A model generated the notes under the pieces. It searched no databases, was not told where the DNA came from, and was given only the letters and a program-made list of their open reading frames with translations. The translations under genes and the position numbers were made by a program. Shown piece after piece: positions 56,401 through 64,000 of a DNA stretch of 64,000 nucleotides. The stretch's first letter is position 1, and the number at the start of each line of letters is the position of its first letter. The DNA is from Phallusia mammillata (taxonomy: Eukaryota; Chordata; Ascidiacea; Phlebobranchia; Ascidiidae), in NCBI GenBank assembly GCA_003260075.1, contig QLIY01000653.1:1-64000 (forward strand), in the 5' to 3' direction.

Positions 56401-57607
56401 TTTTGTTACTGTGGTCACAAACGTACCATTACGTATCTTAAACCATTTATTAAGGTAAAGGTAAAACTTTAAAGGAGAATGAGCATTTTATTGAGACACC
56501 AAAGTTACGAGCCTGGGCGCTTGTTTAGCGTCTGCAAGTGGGACGTAAATAGCAGAATATTCGCTCGCTAGGTGTCGCACGTCATTAACATATTGAACCA
56601 GCGCAGGTGTTGCTCTGTATTTGCTTATTGTCAAATTTTCAAACGTCGGAAGCGAGGCAGGCATCGGTGCTTGTGATTCAACTTTCCGCAGGATCACTGC
56701 TGATTGCTGAGCCTGCGTAGCTCAGTTGGTGGAACGCGAGTCCCAGGCCGACTACTGTTGCGGGTACGAATCCCACCGCAGGCCACTATAGCCTGTGCCT
56801 TGCCACATGTGAATGCATAGGTGATCGGCTTAGGCCTGGCATACTATGACTGGCAAAAACAGGTTTAAAAATATTTCAACGATTTCGCAGAATTCATAAT
56901 CAGTGGAGAAAGTCGTGCAGCGAATTTACAAACCGTATGACAGAAGAAACGAAAGCCTATAACACGTAAGTCGCTTAAAACCTTTCCATTTTAGACAACT
57001 CTAAAACTCGCTCGTTATTACGTCACAATCTAACTTGTTGTCATGTTGATGTTTAAACTCGACGTAAACGAAGGAAGAGCTCCTAGGTGAGAACTCATAA
57101 CAGACAAAGTTTGCTAAATACCGATAGGTGGCGTAAAGTATACAGTTATTTCAATTAAAGTGAGACTGGGATAGGGTTAGGAATTATGTCTGTAAGTTGG
57201 TTTACTGTTATTTATGTTATTATGAAACCTTATCCCGATCCTAATAGCCCTAACAGTATTTTTACACAATTTGTTTTTAAATATTCGCAAATCCTGTTTG
57301 TGACAGCTATCGGTATTTAGCAAACTTTGTGTGATGAAAGTTCTTTTGTTAGTAGAATTTTCATTTACGAATGCTACAAAGCTGGTTTATCTCTATTTCA
57401 GCAAAGCACAAAAAGTGTTGTCTAAGCCGCGTCAAGTTCGATACCTTAGCAATCTACTGCTCATGGAAATGAAGGTAGTGATAGAATGAGCTCAAAAAAA
57501 GCAGTCCTAATGTATTATTGTGTTTACAGAGAGATAGAGACGAGATGAACTTGGTGGGTGCATCAGCAGCTTTGCAGTCAGCCCTAGCAGCCGAAACTGC
57601 GAACTAA
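50426..57607 (+). CDS. FAM227: FAM227-family protein (FWWh domain)
   Basis: Sixteen exons, 551 residues: 50426-50549, 50974-51168, 51418-51471, 51527-51573, 52510-52650, 53005-53103, 53266-53370, 53512-53731, 54505-54607, 54946-54982, 55401-55466, 55770-55913, 56278-56372, 56891-56965, 57402-57474, 57530-57607. All phases match. The FWWh region spans about 140-310 and includes DTFWWFFLDKYH, KLFKRIARNFVTFLL and SVYSAFCLAFPQSW. It is followed by FNIYGRSPLLSEFL, the family's second conserved block, and a basic helical C terminus. Length fits human FAM227A/B. Function is not established; it is poorly characterised in all species. The exon 1-2 junction is the least certain: phase 0 joining of 50536 to 51010 is also possible. 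The 37-base exon 54946-54982 is needed to restore phase. Introns contain two mobile elements. Confidence 0.88.
51694..52378 (-). mobile_element. hAT-like MITE, family A, copy 2
   Basis: An inverted, longer relative of 614-1066, starting TAGGGCAATTATTTTTTGAC and ending TTTGCCCTA. A perfect 8-bp duplication GTCATCAG flanks it (51686-51693, 52379-52386). It lies in intron 4 of the FAM227-family gene. The interior matches copy 1 for several hundred bases. Confidence 0.9.
53809..54276. mobile_element. MITE-like element with internal TAAGCCGCC tandem repeats
   Basis: Ends CCGTATTTACTCGATTGTAA and TTACAATCGAGTAAATACTG are inverted complements. The interior holds repeated TTGTAAGCCGCCCTCGA units, some separated by TGTTGAGGTGTTAAAAAAAT. 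It lies in intron 8 of the FAM227-family gene. The target duplication is not clear, so the superfamily is unassigned. Confidence 0.65.
55981..56050 (+). repeat. 5'-truncated SINE tail
   Basis: GTCGGCTGATTTGGTATTGCGCCTTCAATGGGCCTGGCGTA-type sequence matches the tail of the SINE at 32631-32797 (GACTGGCTGATTTAG, CGCCTTCAA, GTCTGGCGTACTATG). No tRNA-like head is present. Confidence 0.55.
56711..56854 (+). mobile_element. tRNA-derived SINE, copy 2
   Basis: The head (56711-56783) has a perfect acceptor pair GCCTGCG/CGCAGGC, A box TAGCTCAGTTGG and a near B box GGTACGAATCC. Its anticodon arm does not fold cleanly. The tail, TGCCTTGCCACATGTGAATG then GGCCTGGCATACTATGAC, matches copy 1. It is in intron 13 of the FAM227-family gene, so a functional tRNA is unlikely. 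Confidence 0.7.
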
Positions 57608-57717
57608 CTCTTTGCCTGAAATGATCTTACCTTGATGTTTATGTTTAACGCAGCGCTTGTTCATTTTATTTGTTGATTATCAGCTTGACAAAAGTTTAGT
57701 GTAATTTATTTTTACGT

Positions 57718-57723
57718 AATAAA
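57718..57723 (+). other. Polyadenylation signal of the FAM227-family gene
   Basis: AATAAA 111 bases after the TAA at 57605-57607. Confidence 0.65.
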
Positions 57724-60700
57724 CTTTGAGGCTGAAATTAGCATCATTAATTAGTAAGTTGCATGAAATATTGTGAATTACTTTGGGCAAGTAAAAGTTT
57801 GGTCTCTTTGCATGCCTTTTAACGTTTTGACTTTTTCTTACAGTTAAATCAGGTAAGTAGACTGATTAGCAACGGCTTTACCTAATTGACAACGTTGTTG
57901 ATATCGACATGTAAAAAAGTTTACCTTTTTGCTAATTGTAGTGCAACGATATTACCTTTCATTAGAAAACGCTTATGTTGCTTCTTAGAGGTTACTATTA
58001 GTTACAGCACTGCGTTACCTTTACTTGTTGTAGCGTTACGTTTTCTTGTTAAAGTGGTGATACCTTTATTAACCAACTTTTGAAACCAAGACAAACATTA
58101 TCAAATCCGATTTGCGTAAAAAAAACGTTTGCCTCAGTAAAGAATTTTGGAGAAATTTTTGCTTTTTGTTGAGTTTGGGAAATCCTACCATCGTAAGTTT
58201 ATGTTGATTTGAATTTTGTAATATTCTTGATTAAAATATTTTTAAGTTGTTTCCGTTGGTTTTAACCAGTTTTGTCAACTTGATAATGATATAAATGTTT
58301 GACTACCACTGTGTTTTTTAATTGATGTTACCTAGTTGTTATGCAATAAACAGTGTTGTTTGTCACATGAGTTTGATCAATTAAACATGGCCATTTTGTG
58401 TTCCCCAGTCTGTACAAAATATCTACCACGCTTTCCACTAAAGGCGCTGTTCATTTACAGGTGTGCAATGCAATGTTTTGTTACGATTCATCTGCCCCGC
58501 CCAATCCAATGCAGAGTGCAGTAAAGATATTGTTATAGTAAGCGACTGATTTCAGCGAAAATTTCAGGGAAATGTCTTTCTGCCTAGCCAAATGTGTCAA
58601 GAAACGTTGGCGTTCTTTAAGAGTTTAGTTTTTGCGTCGTTAGTTTAGCAAAAAAACTAAAATTCTTTGGTTGTTTAAACAAAGACGTGTAAAACGTGAA
58701 CTTGAAATTTTAGTGTCGGTGTCTTTCAAGAAAAGTTTAATAACAGACGTTCTTAATAATTATGATTTCCAGATGCAGAACTTTGCTGAAGCCAAAAATG
58801 TCCATTGCTGTTTCGTAATCTGCACATAACTCAGAAAACAGTTTAGCCAAATTGTTTTTATCTCAATTGCGTGTATTGGATGAGTTGAAGGAAAAATATT
58901 CTTGACAAGGTATTTGTTATGTTGTATAAATGCCTGTAAATTTTTGCTGCGTGCAATAGTTTTTGTTGCGCCATAGTATAAAGAAGCAGTCATATGAGTA
59001 CTCAGACGCCTCAGAATTGAACTGTTTTTATGCATAATTATGAGTTTATTATCACCACAAACCCATCAGCTACTAACGTTGCACACCGACCACAAAACGC
59101 ATAAATCGCAAAGAGAGGAAGTTAGCGACAAATTACTGATGTACGTTGCTGTATTGGGGGGGGGGGAATAAATCACAAAGAGAGGAAGTTAGCGACAAAT
59201 TACTGATGTACGTTGCTGTATTGGTGCAGTTAGCATCTGCTGATCGTTCGTTAGTGCTGCATTGCTTCTGATATAGAAGTACAAGAGGTGATGAGGCGTT
59301 CATTACAATAGTTACATTGGAGAGTTAATTCGTTATCAAGGTAGTCGTGATTTATGGACTTTAAAATAACTAGCAAGTGTTTGAAAAGCGAACTCGCTCT
59401 TGACCAAGGTACTACGATCCAAAATTTAAGTTTTGCTTCACAATACTAGCCTTGCTTTGGTAAATTGTATGCTCTCTAACGATAAACCAGTGATATGACT
59501 CAATCGCATTTGATTCGGTGTGAATAGATCCTTTGTTCTGTCGAAACTAAGCTTGAATAATGATGCCATTATTTAAAGCTTTTCAGAAAACAATCTGTAT
59601 AGCTTTATCGAAAAAGTTAATACAAAATTGACTTGCACAAAAATTCTGACGTATCGGTTAAAAAGTATTTTACATCCTGTGAAACACTTTTTATGTCACA
59701 TCCTATGTGTGTAACATTTAGGCAAAGTCATCCACAACATGTACATCGTACAGCAGTTAGCTTATGTTTACATCAATCCAAATAGTCTGAATGAAAAACG
59801 CCTTCATGGTGTTTGCCGATGAACTTTTCAATCTGAACACATTTCATTATATTACATCACAATTACCATCAAACAATCATCCGAACCAGTAAAGTTTGGT
59901 TTCATGTCCTAATGCTTCGTCTTCCGCTGTGAGGCATGTGTAGATTTCGGTCATTTAGCCAGCAGTTATACAGTGGTAGAGTAGCGCGTGTAAAGCAAGG
60001 CATGCATCAGCGCATGATGATGAGAGTACGATGGAGTCACACAGGATGTTCAGAAGCGATTGTCAGATGGGCTTGTGGCGGATTTTTTATGGGAAACTTC
60101 CTCACAATAGCGCCAGATTGACAAGCGCTGTCCACAACCGCAGAATTCCCGCCGCAAACGACTGCAGCTACTGCTGTGATGGAACAGTGAACTATAGTGT
60201 CGTCACGTATAACGTTATAGTTCTGTTGTCAAGTAGAACCAGTGTTGCCTACAGTTTCAATAGTTAGAGTTAATGTGTTTGATGTTCGCTGTTTTGTGTT
60301 CTGTAACAGTCGACTAGCTGTATTTGGATCATGTTGAGTCTAAAAATGGACCTAGATGGCTTGGAAGTATTTTTATCAGCTTATTCTGTTTAGAATCTGT
60401 GTTTTACGTGTTTTTGTGCTGTTTATTGGTAAAATTTATATTGAGCCGCAGCCGTTTTGCATAAAAAGCAAGATTTGAAAACAGTTTGCTCCGTATAATG
60501 ATTACACCACTAAATGTATTTATTTTGTTGCTCGTCAATTCCAAACTGAGCTATAGTAGACAACAATGATTTATAGATTTAGATTTCTAGACCAGTGGTT
60601 CCCAACCAGGGCCCATAGAGCTTAAAATCCAACGGATCATTGTTTTGAGTTTTGACAGTTGCAGTATATATATGCTATCGGTGAAATACCCCAGTAAGGA

Positions 60701-61900
60701 CCAATTTCATGACTGCTAAATATTTGTCTCGTTGCCCAAATAAAGTGTGGCAGCTGTATGGACGAGTACAGAGTCAGAATAAAGGAAGTGATGTTATAAC
60801 GATAAATCAGTGTTGACGGGGTACTTCACTTCCGTTTGTGCTGGCGCGTATATCAGCCGAGTATAGCAACTTATGAGACCGAAGAGACCATCTTCTGGAA
60901 AATATTTTTCAAACTCACCTCATAATGTGTTCTTGTAGTTTCACTCTGCGACTGCATCGTGGTTCTTATCCCCTTTTTCTCTTTGCCCCCACACTTTGTT
61001 AACAAATTATTTCCACTAAACTATAAACTATAAAAAGTCAAAAGAAAAGGTTGCTAAAAGTGCTCTTGTAAACAAATACTTAATTGGCGACATGGCATGG
61101 TAAAAGCAATATGTACTAAAGCAGAAAAAAGATGTTTTATTCGTCAAACCTTGACAAGACTTCCGCGACCTACTTTAACCTAGGTGAAATCTACAAAATG
61201 GGTATAATTTTACCACCGGTTAATAATAATTACTGCTTTATGCTACTTATAAAACTTTCTTCGGGGCCTTTAACTGCAGCTACCACTTTGTAGCCTCTGT
61301 TGCACACCCCCTTAACACAAGGTCTCAAAAACACAAAGGTTAAACATTGCTTCCAAAGTTGTAGGGTCGATAAAGTCGACACAATTTATCAGTACGTATT
61401 TCATCTGCTCCTTGTTTCATTTTTCCTCCGCAGCCGTTTTTTTACACGTAGCAATTAGCATTAGAACGACATCCATTTAAGTTGTGTATGTCTGCTAAAT
61501 GGCAATGTAATTTGCGTACGTTTGAACTTTCTCATTTTGGAGTTTACAGTGTTGCATTAAACAAAGAAACTAAACGATTGCGTGAAGAAATGTAGCAAAC
61601 AGCTATCGTAGCCATTGTTTCTTCAACGCTACTTAGGACAGTCTTTGTGCAGATCAATTTGATACATAAGCGCAGGGGTGTGCAACCTTTATTACTGATG
61701 GTGATGAGCCTACTGGGACACATGCTGCACATCCTTTGCCAAGCCCACAAAACGTTAAAATTGTCTACTATACAAATATAATAAGAACAAAAGTTTGTTG
61801 CAGTTAACATTTCCGCTAGCCTTGACCTACTTTCGGTTTACTGATGTTCATGCTTTGTTTATCTTTTCAACATACAACTTAACGTTGTGTAGGCCCAAAT
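57724..61900. other. Gene-free stretch
   Basis: No exon, RNA gene or complete element is recognised. A duplicated 55-base block beside ten G (59157-59166) is another artefact-like joint. CAGTGGTTCCCAACCAGGG at 60595-60613 looks like a lone hAT end. The short open frames lack any recognisable motif. Confidence 0.4.
59105..59225. repeat. Duplicated segment joined by a 10-G spacer
   Basis: The block AAAGAGAGGAAGTTAGCGAC through TGTATTGG is present on both sides of a native G plus ten G (59156-59166). Confidence 0.75.
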
Positions 61901-63392
61901 CAGGGGTGGGGAACCTGCGGCCTTTTGGGGTAGTAATGCGGCCTTCATGTCAAATTGTTTGCGCATAATGCAATGTTTTAGATTTCTCTGTGATGTAACA
62001 AACGTCTCTTAGAATAGATCATAGATATGCATACAAAACGAATCTGCAGGTAAAATAAATCCTGAATGTTGTAGTGGGAAATTTGTTTAGGTTTAACATT
62101 GCATTCACCTTTGACCGTGCTATTTGGAAAAAATACAAAAGACCATTATGTAAACAAAACTGTTTGGAAACCACTAGGGATGTTCAAAGTAGAATAACGA
62201 ATCCTTTGGATTCGAATCCAGTTAGATTCGAATCCATTTTTGCCGTTTATATCGGGTAATTGGAACCGATATAAATGTGTGCTCTTGCCGTTGGTAAAAA
62301 TGTAAACACATGCGTTACGTTTTCACGTCGACGCCCGGTCATTATTCCAGTTGTAAAGACGGCAAGTGACTCGTCGCCGTCAAATCAGGGAGCGCTATAC
62401 AACCTTATAACGCCAAGCCACGAGTCGCTATAACAACGCCTTAGCGACGGTTATGCGTTGGAGGCATAATTAACGATTAGCGCACTTGTTACGCATCTGA
62501 TCACGTGATTATGCTTATGCCATTGAATGACATACCGGCGACTTTTTGCAACGTCTTACCAGCATCTAATTGTTTCCGACACAACAAAAAATTAACGGTC
62601 ATGGCGTTAGGCGGCGATTGGAAGCATGGGATTGTCTGTTAATATCGCAAAAACAGTGACGGAATCCCATAACATATGACATTTGCATCATTTTTTAACC
62701 CCATACGAACATAAGAATGCAGTCAGTACACGCTGCAAAGTTCACATTTTGTGTTGCAAAATCGATGGTAGAATTTAAAATCACCCAATGTCCCAGCTTT
62801 ACATCACCAAATATTTTAACTTTGCTAGGGTGCCTGTTTTTGCAGTTGTTTTAGGTTAACAAACGTTATATATTAGTACACTAGGGAGTGTATGTCAGTC
62901 CTCTACCATCAACAAATCAAGGTACCACAGCATGCTTACAACATAGTTACTTCTACTAAAGGCAATAATAATCACTAAATAAAATAAAACTAAATAAAAG
63001 TAAAAGTTATTTTTTAACTTTATGCTAATTTTTCTGGCTTAGTGGATTTTGGGTCATTTAGTTTTAATTCAGTTGTGCAACGTTTTTTTCCGGTGTTTTT
63101 TTTTGTTTTGTATGGTTCTTTTTTTACATTATAACTGAAAAATACGTTTTATAATGTACTAAACTGGTATAATTTAGTTGTTTTTAAGATTAATGATTGC
63201 TCAGTCAAAAATAATATAAGAATTGGATTCGATATTCTAGATTCGCATCAATTATTCTAGAATACCCAATTATTCTACTTTGAACATCCCTAGAAACCAC
63301 TGTTTTAAACCAGAGAAATAGACAATGCGGCCTACACGAGTGTCGACAAAACGTTGGGTGGCCTTTATGAATCAAAAGGTTCCCCACCCCTG
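61901..63392 (+). mobile_element. hAT-like element interrupted by a second insertion
   Basis: Ends CAGGGGTGGGGAACC and GGTTCCCCACCCCTG are perfect inverted complements. A perfect 8-bp duplication GCCCAAAT flanks them (61893-61900, 63393-63400). Without the nested 62175-63292 insertion and its duplication it would be about 366 bases, a typical MITE. Confidence 0.9.
62175..63292 (+). mobile_element. Nested hAT-like element
   Basis: Ends TAGGGATGTTCAAAGTAGAA and TTCTACTTTGAACATCCCTA are perfect inverted complements of at least 20 bases. A perfect 8-bp duplication GAAACCAC flanks it (62167-62174, 63293-63300). At 1.1 kb it has no transposase-sized frame. Confidence 0.9.
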
Positions 63393-63400
63393 GCCCAAAT

Positions 63401-64000
63401 GAACCAAATGAAGATATGCATGGTTTTTGTTTTAATCAGAATATTTCTAGCACTCTAATGTAACAGGTGCTTTGCTGGTGAATCACATGGGCAATATATA
63501 AATAGCATGTCACAATAGTGTCGTTTTGCACACAGGGCGCAAATTTTGTTTCAGTTTTCGAGAAATGTTGAGTCATGATGCTAATAATAACCTCAATGCT
63601 GAGAGACCAGCAGTTTTTACTTATCGTATCATTATTACGTAATAGTGGTCATTTTTGCGAGAAAAATGTCATCACTCGTGTATATTTTAGTGGTCAGGTT
63701 AAATCAAACTGTAATACGCGTACCATTGGAAGCGAAAGCCTTTGAGGTGGTATGATCTTTTCGAGTCCAGATAGTGCCATAATTATTTTTTTCGCATATT
63801 ACACGTTTATAATGCAACAAAGAGTACTGAACTAATGTTAGCGATTGTACTGTAGCCTATTTTCGCGAATTTTTAAAATAGGTTGTCAATAAGAACTGTA
63901 AGAAACCTCCAAATGCTTTTTGAGTGAAAAAATAGAATTATTGGGTTTAATGATTTTGTGATTTTGTTTTTCGTTGGAAAGGGCGTTTGCAACTACCGTT
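63401..64000. other. Window end, nothing recognised
   Basis: AT-rich sequence with no supported exon, repeat or RNA gene. Confidence 0.4.

Noticed and set aside
56711-56783. Functional tRNA gene
   Set aside because: The acceptor stem is good, but the anticodon arm does not fold, and head plus tail recur at 32631-32797, so it is a SINE.
57886-60267. Several 60-90 codon frames downstream of the FAM227-family gene
   Set aside because: No motifs, no splice-linked neighbours and AT-driven composition.

Overview
The window is animal nuclear DNA, most probably from a solitary ascidian (tunicate) of the Ciona type. The evidence is AT-rich sequence, compact genes with many short phase-consistent introns, a FoxQ-type forkhead gene, a sarcomeric myosin heavy chain, and introns packed with short non-autonomous hAT-like elements. 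I could not run a database search, so the species is inferred.

Layout. (1) 1-2625: an hAT-like MITE, an assembly duplication, a 43-base poly-G tract and a poorly informative stretch. (2) 2626-3969, plus: a three-exon gene for a 289-residue single-pass membrane protein with one small cysteine-rich module. (3) 3970-9746: gene-free, with at least three hAT-like elements, two of them inserted one into the other's flank. (4) 9747-36.2 kb, minus: one complete striated-muscle-type myosin heavy chain gene. I rebuilt it exon by exon: 42 coding exons, all phases matching, 1,959 residues, with a TATA box and a non-coding first exon near 36.2 kb. (5) 40170-47557, minus: a three-exon FoxQ1-type forkhead gene (371 residues). 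(6) 50426-57607, plus: a 16-exon FAM227-family gene (551 residues). (7) 57608-64000: no supported gene, but a 1.5-kb hAT-like element with a second one nested inside.

The most interesting observation is inside the myosin gene. The 3.9-kb intron between the first rod exon and the next (21041-24938) contains a same-strand 272-codon open exon with its own TATA-like box, an in-frame upstream stop and a usable phase-0 donor. Spliced to the next myosin exon it would give a headless myosin-rod protein of about 1,337 residues with a serine-rich, basophilic-kinase-site-rich N terminus. Drosophila myosin rod protein and molluscan catchin/myorod are made this way. I know of no chordate example, but that is from memory. 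The gene also has two possible phase-0 terminal exons.

Two cautions. Nine joints carry exactly ten inserted G (or C), or a single N; all but a few are flanked by near-identical copies of the same sequence. These look like artificial joins of allelic contigs, not biology. Hammerhead-ribozyme-like cores, tRNA-derived SINEs and 8-bp-TSD hAT elements explain much of the remaining non-coding sequence.
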